DNA of 43,333 nt from Zygnema cylindricum (lineage: Eukaryota; Streptophyta; Zygnematophyceae; Zygnematales; Zygnemataceae): the NCBI GenBank assembly GCA_037447655.1, contig JBBHKE010002214.1, positions 1-43,333 of the forward strand, in the 5' to 3' direction. The position numbers and the translations under genes were made by a program. This document shows, piece after piece, positions 31,894 to 40,845 of this stretch (positions within the stretch are counted from its first letter, which is position 1; each line of letters starts with the position of its first letter). The notes beneath the pieces are model-generated. The model did not search any database. It had not been told where the DNA came from and was given only the letters and a program-made list of their open reading frames with translations.

Positions 31894-33260
31894 TGTGACA
31901 GAATACCTTTTTCAGCAAAAAAGTAAAACAAAAAAACAAATTTTAAAACAAAAGCAGATAACTAGAGACAAAAAATTTGTAAAGCTTAAAAAAACATAAG
32001 GCAAAAACGTAAAACAAAAAAAAAAACGTAAAACAAAATCGTGTTCCGTAAAAAATAAGATAAAAATGTAAAATCAGGAAATCTAAAATGTAAGAAAAAC
32101 GTAAACAAACATAAGACAAAAGTGTACTTTTAAAAAATAAACCAAATAGTAAAACAAAAACATAAAAACAAAAGCGTAAAACAAAAACGTAAAACATAAA
32201 AAGTAGATAAGACACAAAAAGTAAAATAAGAATGTAAGGACAAAAATTGTGAAAGAGATTTTCAATTCGTAGTCAAGTTGTTTCGGTCAATTGACGTATG
32301 AAGGGACTACCAGTGAAAGAATTTTTTTTTTTTTTTTTTGAAAAAGGTGTTTGGGTGCTTAGTCCAGATTTTCAAAAACTGACTAAAGTTCTGCAAAACA
32401 TGGACAGCAAAATGAGAAAAAAGAAAAAAAAGTTCTTTTACAGGGAAAAGAAAAAACGTGAAAACTACACTAAAAATTACAGTTTAAACAGCCATGCAAG
32501 GAATCTCCATAATGGGTTTATTCCGAGTGTACTTGTGCTTTTCTCATTAGGTACATCCTTGATTTTGTTTGGAATTCATTTCAGTTTATTTTCAGTTTGT
32601 TTTCAGTTTGTTTTCAGTTTGTTTTCAATCCATTTTTCCCCAAATTTCCATCTCACTCCCAATACCCTCTCCCACAACCCCACTACCATCCTTTTATCCT
32701 CCTTTTTTTTAATTTCTCCTTTCCCACTCCTGCCACACCTATCATTTTCTCATCCTCTCCTATCCTCTGTCTCCATTTCCCCTCCACCTTTCTCGCTCCC
32801 TTACCTTGCTCTCCTTTCTCTAAAGTTCCATTTAAACCTTCCCCTTCCCTCTCTCCCTTCCCTCTCTCCCTTCCCTCTCTCCCTTCCCTCTCACCCTTCC
32901 CTCTCACCCTATCATCTGCCTCCATTCACACTTTCCCAAAAACCATCTCCCACAATACGACCAAATAAAACTAGAAAAAAAAGAATTTATAACCCACGAG
33001 GGTTCAGAAATTATATAAAATATTTCCTTCTTTGTTATATTTCCATTTTAAAAAAGACAAATTTCCCAGACAGCATTCATCCCAAAAAAAAATTCCCACT
33101 ACTCCAAACGTTCCCAAATCCGCAATTACAAAAAAAAAAAAAAAAAAAAAAAAAAACTCACCCAGAAAGACGCGTGGCAGAAAAGCAGAGAGCGTGAGAG
33201 AGAGGGAGAGAAAAGGACGGAGGAGAGGTGAAAAAAAGAGGAAAAAGGTTGGGATCACTG
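31894..33260 (-). promoter_or_regulatory. Presumed leader and promoter region of the minus-strand gene
   Basis: In gene orientation, 33240-33180 is a CT-rich patch (CTCTCTCACGCTCTCTGC), the kind of pyrimidine patch found at plant core promoters. It is followed by a 27-base T run (33156-33130) and a GA-rich minisatellite (32907-32843). Then comes a long U-rich stretch (32280-31917), with TTTTGTTTTACG repeated, reaching almost to the ATG. The U-rich part resembles a plant intron and could be a 5' leader intron. No TATA box is convincing. The plus strand is open for 299 codons at 32298-33197, but that frame only reads poly-Lys and Pro/Ser from these simple repeats. Confidence 0.4.
32843..32907. 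repeat. 13-bp minisatellite, five units
   Basis: Five head-to-tail copies of CCTTCCCTCTCTC, the last two with CTCAC at the end. In the orientation of the neighbouring gene it reads as a GA-rich tract. Confidence 0.92.
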
Positions 33261-33705
33261 ATCCAAATGGTGTTGAATATTGTACTTTTGACTGTACTTG
33301 TACTTTGTACTCAACCTATCTTGTCGACGATGACTGCGCGCCACGCGGCAGCGCGTGATTGCCACCAATGCTGGGAACTGCGGGAGCGTGCGGCAGCTGT
33401 GACGAGACATTGTCAGTGTCAGATCGGACGGTAAAAACTGCGTCGACAGATTCTGGACGTGGTTACGTCTTCTCATCGGTCGTGGGCCACACGTGTCATC
33501 CAGAAGAGCGTTTCTTAAAAAGGAAAATTATAGGTAACAAGGTACAGTACCGTACGGTCAGCACCAGTAAGTACATGCCAGAGGCTTACGAATGAGAATC
33601 TTCGAATTGCAGGTACGTAGGCTTCCGTAGACTCAGTAATCGTACCATATCGTACGAATAGTTCAAATACAGTACAATTCTTGTAGCACACATTGAGGGT
33701 AAAGA
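33261..33705. other. GC-richer spacer left of the foldback element
   Basis: No gene is supported. It contains GCGCGCCACGCGGCAGCGCG near 33337, an ACACGTGT G-box-like site near 33491, and repeated GTAC/CGTAC words. It ends in the A-rich target duplication of the foldback. Confidence 0.4.
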
Positions 33706-34583
33706 AAAAAATAGGGAATTGATCATGACAGTGACTGTTTTGGTTGCGCACAGTCACTTACGTCATTTTGTCAAAAAACGTACGTTTGAAGTACACATTG
33801 GTACAAATAAAGTACCGTTGAGTATAAATTTGACGGTCAATCGGTTGGACATCTTTGACTTTCATAATATTGTTTCAACCGCTTAAAATTATGCCGCGCT
33901 TGCGAACGTCGACCGTCATAATAAAATTAGCAATTCACACGGCCGGCGAGCGTTTACGGTAACAAAACTGCGGCGACCACATGTAAATAAAATGGTTGCA
34001 GACAGTAACTTTTTGTCGTTATGTGAGCTCCACGGTGAGAGCACTTAGGGTGATTTCGCATGTAACTGAAACTTTAGCCTTGTAAGTTTGTTTTTAGCGA
34101 AGATTCTCCGTACTACTTTCGGAGCATTCGTATGTAAATAAATGAAGTCGCTACTTTAGATTGTGACGGATGTAGACGCGGGTGTAATTTGTGACGTCTG
34201 TACACGACTACAAAACTCGCAACAATTGATGACGTTTATAAAATAGCGACGGTTATAGACTTATGGGCGTCTAGCTACTTGTGACATTATAGATGTTAAA
34301 GGGTTTGGTGACATTTTGACGTCACGCTCAAATTATGACAGCGTCGACGTCACAAATTCTAAAATTTTGCCATGGTTTCCCGAATTTGTTTTTTAGTCTT
34401 TTCTCACTCTACTTGCCATTAAAATACGCCCAAACCTGGTCAAAAAAAATCGTTTTTAGAGATATTTCATTTGATACCATTATTGACGTTTTTAATTGCA
34501 AGAATTGTGAGATAGACGCGGTAGTGGGAGCGGGAGAGAGAGAGAGGAGCTTTCATGGACTTCGCTTTTGCGAAATGGCGTCC

Positions 34584-34769
34584 GTTGGTCGAGACCCCCT
34601 CTACGGCCCTTGTACGGAAAAAAACGCACGGGAAAAAGTCACGCACAGGTTGGAAACGTGCAATGGGTTTTTTTTTCGTTGGTCGAGACCCCTCCACGGC
34701 CCTTGTACGGAAAAAAACGCACGGAAAAAAGTCACGCACAGGTTGGAAACGTGCAATGGGTTTTTTTTT
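34584..34769 (+). repeat. 93-bp tandem duplication
   Basis: Copies 34584-34676 and 34677-34769 both start CGTTGGTCGAGACCCC and run through TTGTACGGAAAAAAACGCAC to a T-run. They are almost identical, and the period is 31 codons, which is why several frames stay open through both copies. I do not consider these frames genes. Confidence 0.95.
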
Positions 34770-34844
34770 TGGTATTACGGGCAGAAAAGTTATCAATAAC
34801 TTCCGACACGTGCGACAACATCTGCCTATTCGCTCACCTCATGG

Positions 34845-34888
34845 AACTTTATTTAAAATCACCTTGCGAGGTGATTTTATATAAAGTT
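34845..34888. repeat. 44-base hairpin
   Basis: Two 20-base arms separated by TGCG, one mismatch: AACTTTATTTAAAATCACCT pairs with the following AGGTGATTTTATATAAAGTT. It is not followed by a T run in a gene context, so it is a structural feature rather than a terminator. Confidence 0.9.
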
Positions 34889-35112
34889 TGAAGATGAGCT
34901 GAAAGGACGCGAAAGTGGGTAAAAATGCGCTAAACGACAAATTGCATCGCGCTAGACGACAAACTACAGTACATGTAAAGTTTAAAGGAAACGCAACTTG
35001 TACGGCGGTTATTTCAATTTTCTGGTACGGCTGCGGATTTTCTCGTTTTTTTTTAATTTATGGAGGAAAACGATAGAAAATAACTGTAACTTTAGCACAT
35101 GCGAAAGTACCC

Positions 35113-36024
35113 TTAGCCGCAAAATTTAAATTGAATCGTTTAAGTGTTACATTGAACTTATACGCAAAGTGAAACGAAACCTATTGAAACTGAAAGTACT
35201 ATAAGTCTCGTACGGAAATATTATAACGCACGAGACGAAATAAACTTTTATAATAAAACGAACCGGCGTAAAAATATCATTTGAAATTAAATGAAAAAAA
35301 TGAGCGTCGTCACGCGCGACGAAATCGAGCCACGCTATTTACGAATCAACATACTTACATTGACAAGATCGTAGCAGGATCGGCCGTACAAAGGTATTGC
35401 CGCTCTGTCGTACACATAAATTACTTCCGCGGACGAAAAAATCGCGTCACGCTATTACGAATCAACATACTTACATTGACAGCGAAATGTTAGGATATTG
35501 GGCGAATCGGCATCGGCCGAAATCGTGCAGTCAAATTTTTGTTCGGTTCGCGTCAGTAATGTTTTGTTTCGTTCGGTACTGTACTTTTGTGTCGGTTCGG
35601 TTTGGTGCGAGCGCCGACCGGTATTCATTTGTTCGAGTCGCACGCTGGTCGATTGCGAGGAAATGTTGGTTCGCGAAGCGTGCCGCGATTTTTTCGTCCG
35701 CGGAAGTAATTTATGTGTACGACAAAGCGGCAATACCTTTGTACGGCCGATCCTGCTACGATCTTGTCAATGTAAGTATATTGATTCGTAAATAGCGTGG
35801 CTCGATTTCGTCGCGCGTGACGACGCTCATTTTTTTCATTTAATTTCAAATGATATTTTTACGCCGGTTCGTTTTATACTTTTATTATAAAAGTTATTTC
35901 GTTTCGTGCGTTATAATATTTCCGTACGAGACTTATAGTACTTTCAGTCATTTTAGGTTTCGTTTCACTTTGCGTCTAAGTTCAATGTAACACTTAGACG
36001 ATTCAATTTCAATTTTGCGGCTAA
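35113..36024. repeat. Inner inverted arms and loop of the foldback
   Basis: Left inner arm 35113-35446 and right inner arm 35684-36024 pair over their lengths, with about ten differences including small indels. They begin TTAGCCGCAAAATT and meet at GCGGACGAAAAAATCGCG. The 237-bp loop is rich in CG and holds a second direct copy of an arm segment (TTACGAATCAACATACTTAC at 35339 and, one T shorter, near 35454). Open frames on both strands here merely reflect the palindrome. Confidence 0.88.
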
Positions 36025-37893
36025 GGGTGCGTCTCTATGTACTTCATAGAGGTACCAAACGTACGGATTTTCACTTTTTTACGAAAATGCGTTAATTTTT
36101 TAAGATTTTGAAGTTTTCGTTAAATTCGTATACTTTTCGTGTACGGTCATAATGTACGGACAAAACGTACGAAATTAACAGAAAAAGATTGAAAGTACAC
36201 CGTAAATCGCTATTAAAGTTAAGAAAACGATACACATTCCCATTTTTTTTAGGTTAGCCGCAAAAGTCTGTGTTCACATATTCGACGCCTGAATATGTAA
36301 GAACAGGTTAATGCTATTTTCCTTCGTCTTTATGACTTGGAATCAAATCTGCGTACGATTTTCTGTGCGACACACTCAATTTCCACTGACCACGCTTTCA
36401 TCTTACACTTATTTTGTACGTCTGTACAAAATAATTAATAGCTTTAGTACGGAATGACACACTACGTACGCTACACAAATTAAAAACAAACATACTCGGC
36501 CGTTTTTCGAAATTAGTAACTAACGATGTTTAAACAGTACAGTACCAATATCTGGGTTCGCTTTTCCATGCGACGCACTCAATTTCTACTGTCGACGCTT
36601 TCATCTGACACTTATTTTGTACGTCTGTACAAAATAAAAACAAGATTTAGTACGGACTGACATATTACGTACGCTACACTATTTTAAAAAAATCGAAATT
36701 AGTAACTAACGCTATTGAAACAGTACAGGACCAATAAATGAGTACGATTTTTCGTTCTACGCACTCAATTTTCCCCTGTCGACGCAATTACCTGACACAT
36801 ATTTTGTACGTATGTACGAGATAATGAGCAGTTTTAGTACGGAGTGACACATTTGGTACATTACACTATCTAAAAATATGCGATGCGAGGCTACCGCCCG
36901 CCGCGAGAAAATCTTTGACAGATATAATAAAAACCCCGTACTTTTATGCATGAGCACATACCCTGAATTTTAGTAGTACTTTGGATTAGATGTTTCATAT
37001 TTTACATTTTATTATGAAGTCAAACTCGGTCAACGCATTTTAAATTTTTTGCATTTGTTCTGTGCGCATATATCATTATTTTTTCGACGTTTCATGCGTG
37101 CGTTTAAAACGCTTGGTACCTCTATGATGTACTTCAAACTTAGAGATTTTCTTTTGTTTTTTAGCGCAGATCCGGCGGACCCGGATTTCGGGTGTCCCTA
37201 TGTGTACCAAACGAAATTGTCACTTAAGGGCGTGACGATTGTATACGTCGACAAAGCCCGTGACGGCTGTCAACGTCTACAATCTATGATGACGCACGTT
37301 ATTTTTCGTAACTGCTTGTGACGTCGCGTGACTTTTCGTGACATTGTAGACCTACCGCCCTCCAGCCTGTGCCGTTTCACGGTTGAAGAAGATGCGTTTT
37401 GCCTTTGCGTCTATTGTCGACTCAACGTGAAATGGCATAGGAACCTTGAGACCCCTGTAAAAAAAAAATCCGTACCAGATGGAAACGGACAAAACAAAAC
37501 AAACTGTGTACTTATCTTTGTCGTATTAGACAAAAACGGACAAAACAAGCGAATCGTGTACACTTCCACGTCGCTTGAATTCGTTTGAAGTTTTTGAACA
37601 AAAATTTACACGTGCGAATACGTGTTCCTATTTGTTTATAGAAAATCCCTAATTTTAAAACACATCGGCCCTGTATTTTAAAGATAAGGTTGAAGATGAC
37701 GTATTTTGTCGTCGAAGTGGGTCGAAAAACACAAGACGACAACATGTAGTACATTTTAAATTCGATGATGACGCAAAATGTACTTCTCTTTTTTTCTATT
37801 TTATTGTACGGTTGAAACTTACGCAGTACGGCTCTAAGTTTTACAGGAAAACAACAGAAAAAAACCCTTACTTAAGCACACAGAGACGCACCC
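36025..37893. mobile_element. PIF/Harbinger-like insertion in right foldback arm
   Basis: 1869 bp with inverted ends GGGTGCGTCTCTATGTACTT (left) and GGGTGCGTCTCTGTGTGCTT (right, read inward), flanked by TAA at 36022-36024 and 37894-37896. Related to the insertion in the left arm: near both right ends occur TTTTC-T-GTTTTCCT, GCCGTAC, ATGTACT, TTTGTCGTC and CCCACTTCG-type blocks. The two lie in the same, not mirrored, orientation. It is non-autonomous and includes part of another miniature element (from 36195) and a threefold repeat. Confidence 0.8.
36348..36900 (+). repeat. Three tandem diverged units of about 190-200 bp
   Basis: Units begin near 36348, 36551 and 36737. Each has CGCACTCAATTT, a core TTTTGTACGTCTGTACAAAA palindrome (exact at 36412-36431 and 36615-36634, degraded in the third), TTTAGTACGGA-TGACA and TACACTAT. 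A fourth, more distant unit lies outside the foldback at about 38640-38830. Confidence 0.85.
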
Positions 37894-38245
37894 TAAGTGC
37901 TCTCACCGTGGAGCTCACATAACGACAAAAAGTTACTGTCTGCAACCATTTTATTTACATGTGGTCGCCGCAGTTTTGTTACCGTAAACGCTCGCCGGCC
38001 GTGTGAATTGCTAATTTTATTATGACGGTCGACGTTCGCAAGCGCGGCATAATTTTAAGCGGTTGAAACAATATTATGAAAGTCAAAGATGTCCAACCGA
38101 TTGACCGTCAAATTTATACTCAACGGTACTTTATTTGTACCAATGTGTACTTCAAGCGTACGTCTTTTGACAAAATGGCGTAAGTGACTGTGCGCAACCA
38201 AAACAGTCACTGTCATGATCAATTCCCAAAAAATAATGTTATATT

Positions 38246-38455
38246 TAGTGTTGGGTATCGGGGGGTTTTGGAAAAAAAATGAAATTTTTATTTTTTTTTG
38301 GCTCAATATATTGGCGATACGATATATCGGCGATACATCGCCAATATATCGCGCTAGTTTGGTTTTCGATATATCAAAGCGATATATCGATTATCGGGTA
38401 CCTGAAATTCGATATATATCGAATATCGGCAAAGGATCCTCGATACCCAACTCTA
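38246..38455. mobile_element. hAT-like miniature element with CGATATATCG clusters
   Basis: 210 bp with inverted ends TAGTGTTGGGTATCG and TAGAGTTGGGTATCG, flanked by GTTATATT (38238-38245) and GTTATATA (38456-38463), a 7-of-8 match to an 8-bp target duplication. TAG-starting ends with 8-bp duplications fit hAT elements. The interior is packed with CGATATATCG-type palindromes (near 38318, 38340, 38366, 38385 and 38410). Confidence 0.7.
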
Positions 38456-38489
38456 GTTATATAAACTCTATTCTGGGTTTAAAGGCTTA

Positions 38490-38960
38490 ACGCCAGCATA
38501 AATAAACGCTAAATTATGGAATATCACTAATTTAGGAGCACATTCCCCGGGAAGTATGTAGCACATGCTGCCCGTGTTCACATAGGTCAAATTTGGGCAT
38601 GTGATTGCGCGATTTTCCCTTGTCTTTATTGTTAGAATCAAATCTGAGTGCGCTTTCCCGTGTCGACGCACTCACTTTCGCGTGTCGACGACGCTATTTC
38701 ACACTTTTTCAGTTTTCAGTTTTTTCGTACGTCTATACAAATAAAATAACAAACAGGTTTAAATAAGCACTAACACATTTCGTACACTACACTATTTAAA
38801 AACTGTCGAAACTAGAATAATTGATACTAAATTAAAGCGTAGCTATTACCGTAAAGGAAAAAATAATAAAATTATTATTGTCAATTCTATTTTAGATTCG
38901 AGAATCAAAATTGAGAGACGCCGAATTAGTGTTATCAACACTAATAGAGATTCACGGTGT
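38490..38960. mobile_element. Miniature element copy E, left end missing
   Basis: The right end, ACACTAATAGAGATTCACGGTGT, is the family terminus in reverse. The interior shares CACATTCCC, GTGTTCACATA and GAATCAAATCTG with the copy beginning at 36195 inside the right foldback insertion. No left terminus is recognisable. Confidence 0.55.
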
Positions 38961-39669
38961 CCTGACGTCAGCATTATTTCTTTACCGATTCACCGGCGTC
39001 TTGTACTGGGTCGCTCGAGTGAAAAGCAAGGAGAATACGCGGATTCACCGAGGTTCTCGGACTTGGTGAGAGACGCGTGAAACATAGACACGTGGAAGCG
39101 TTTCTTTACTTTGAAGTTTTAACGAATCAAGGTAACCTTCCATCAGGCGAAAAGTGGGATTGTTTACGAGAGAAAGTACATTCCGTACTAAGCCGTACTG
39201 TTTTTTTTTTTTTTTAACAAAAGATGTTTACTTAAAATTCGTTGAGATTCTCCAGACTTCTTGGCGAAAGTTACCACCGTCCGATTTTCAATTTTCGACG
39301 CAAACGCCCCTTGTTTCCAATACCTAGCTAGGCTCCTCCGACTGTCCTCAAGAGGACACTTTGTGCTTATTGGGCGTGTATTTTGGTCCACTTGTAAAGT
39401 CAGAGTCGATCCACGACGGACGTGAATTTATAAAGTTACATGCGGCAAATGGCGTGTACCTTCTGACGTCGAAGCCACCCTGTTCGACGACAAAAGCTTG
39501 TAGGACATCCTGGCACGCCTCCGCTATAAATGTGCACAATCAAGTACAGACAAAAACTTGGTTGTAGGACATCGTGTCACGCCTCCTTTATAATTGTGCA
39601 AAATGAAATTCAGTACAGTACATGCCATTTCCTCCATCTCTGTTCAGGTTGTACATTAGTGTCACGCTA
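38961..39669. other. Spacer with a 64-bp tandem duplication
   Basis: At 39486-39613 a 64-bp unit with CAAAAGCTTGTAGGACATCC and CACGCCTCC--TATAA--TGTGCA is repeated once with changes. The rest shows no gene, although ORFs near 39361-39567 run through the duplication. Confidence 0.55.
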
Positions 39670-40215
39670 CTACACCGCGAATCGTTATTACTGCCAAAGT
39701 TTAAATAGTGTTGAAGAAAATTTACCGTAATTGATGCTAATTAAGAATTTGAATTTTTTCAAAAAATATGTGTATTCTAATTTCGGCGTTAATGCTAATT
39801 TGGGAACAACAAAAATGGAATATTCGCCGTACGATTCTATACATTAATAAATGTATCCGTACAAAATATTAGAAATCGTACGCCGTCACGAATTTAAAAC
39901 ATTCGAACATGCCATAGTAACTTACGTGTCAGACTAATCCCGTTTTTTTGAGCGCACGTTCCTATGCGTGCGCGTCTGATTTCATTTTTTTTTTTTAACT
40001 TTCACTTGAAAAGGTACATTTATGTACGGTCTGACATCGACCATACACCACACTATTTATATTTTATTGTACTTTTGGCCTTTACGCTATTTTGTACGGT
40101 ACCTTAATTAACGTCAAGGAAAAATTAAAATCATGTATCATATTTGAAAAAAAAAAATCAAAATTTCAAGAACCCAAATTAGTGACTTTGACACTAATAA
40201 CGATTCGCGGTGTAG
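39670..40215. mobile_element. Miniature inverted-repeat element, long copy C
   Basis: 546 bp between CTACACCGCGAATCGTTATTA and its exact inverse at 40195-40215, with TA next to the CACCGCG termini on both sides. The interior holds GTACGGTCTGACATCG and CACACTATTTA, echoing the tandem units at 36.3-36.9 kb. It has no coding capacity. Confidence 0.75.
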
Positions 40216-40621
40216 ATATTTAAATCGCCGTCCGCCCGTACAAATACGCATTCAAAATTTTGTACTTTTCCAAACTTTCAATATACCCGGCCGGCTAAAC
40301 AGGATCCTACGTGGTACCAAATGGAATCCAGCACGTAAGCAATTTTTGCTTTACTGGCACGACCTGATGGAAGGGTGTTACAAATATTACTGCCGGTAAA
40401 CGTGACCCTACAATTACTGGGAACGCCTGGTGGAAGGTTACCCTCACTACGACTTTGCTGTACTTTCAGAATTACATCGTACTAAAATTATCTCGTACCA
40501 TATGTTATTTCACTTTACGAAATGTTCAGACTGCAGAACGGACAGTATTTCAAAACAGACGGAGTAGAATACGAAATCGACTGAAACTGAAAACCTAAAA
40601 AGAAAACGAACACTTTCGGCA
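40216..40621. other. Spacer between miniature elements
   Basis: No gene or element end recognised. A diffuse repeat is seen: CTGATGGAAGGGTGTTACA and CTGGTGGAAGGTTACCCTC about 60 bases apart near 40369 and 40427. Confidence 0.35.
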
Positions 40622-40845
40622 GTACAACGTGAATCGCTATTCGTGTTAATAATTTTGTCGCCACTTAAAACACATTTTCTCCGTACACACTTGTCCGATT
40701 TTTAATCTATGACCGCCAATTGGAAGCTGAGAATCTCATATTTCAATCTCAACCGTCAAATCAACAAACCGGCAAGTTTGTACGAAGAAAAGTTGTTTTA
40801 AGAGACTAAAAAAAACATTAACCCTAATAGCGATACACGGTGTAC
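40622..40845. mobile_element. Miniature inverted-repeat element, copy B
   Basis: 224 bp with ends GTACAACGTGAATCGCTATT and, read inward from the right, GTACACCGTGTATCGCTATT. It aligns along its length with copy A (27837-28057), including CACTTAAAACA, CTCAACCGTCAAAT-type text and the GAAGAAAA block. Confidence 0.8.

Larger units (their letters stand above)
34048..35112. mobile_element. PIF/Harbinger-like insertion in left foldback arm
   Basis: 1065 bp with inverted ends GGGTGATTTCGCATGTAAC (left) and GGGTACTTTCGCATGTGC (right, read inward), flanked by TTA at 34045-34047 and 35113-35115. GGG-starting ends with a 3-bp TTA/TAA duplication are the signature of PIF/Harbinger and Tourist elements. 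It has no transposase and contains a 93-bp tandem duplication, a 44-base hairpin and clustered TGACG words near the left end. Its right part shares blocks with the right part of the insertion in the other arm. Confidence 0.8.
33714..38227. mobile_element. Long-arm foldback DNA transposon with two nested insertions
   Basis: The ends 33714-34047 and 37894-38227 are inverted repeats of each other, each 334 bp, differing at only a few positions and starting GGGAATTGATCATGACAGTG. The flanks carry the same 8 bases, AAAAAATA, at 33706-33713 and 38228-38235. Inverted symmetry resumes at 35113 and 36024 and continues to a 237-bp loop (35447-35683). The gaps are two TTA/TAA-flanked insertions. Without them the element is about 1.57 kb with arms near 0.67 kb. 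No transposase frame exists, so it must move using another element's enzyme. Long arms suggest a Mutator- or foldback-type element; the 8-bp duplication would equally suit hAT. Confidence 0.88.

Noticed and set aside
32298-33197. 299-codon plus-strand open frame as a protein gene
   Set aside because: It reads poly-Lys, Pro/Ser and Leu/Ser runs generated by T-run, CT-minisatellite and A-run simple repeats, and lies in the presumed promoter and leader of the minus-strand gene.
34335-34891. Several overlapping open frames of about 105-155 codons
   Set aside because: They stay open only because a 93-bp (31-codon) duplication repeats the same stop-free text in three frames.
35281-35849. Matching open frames on opposite strands
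   Set aside because: The similarity of their proteins comes from the palindromic arms of the foldback, not from coding conservation.
36348-36900. CRISPR-like array
   Set aside because: The units are long, diverged and contiguous without spacers, in a eukaryotic transposon context.
36195-38960. One large miniature-family element running from the left terminus at 36195 to the right terminus at 38960
   Set aside because: The span crosses the right end and target duplication of the foldback, so the two termini belong to separate truncated copies.
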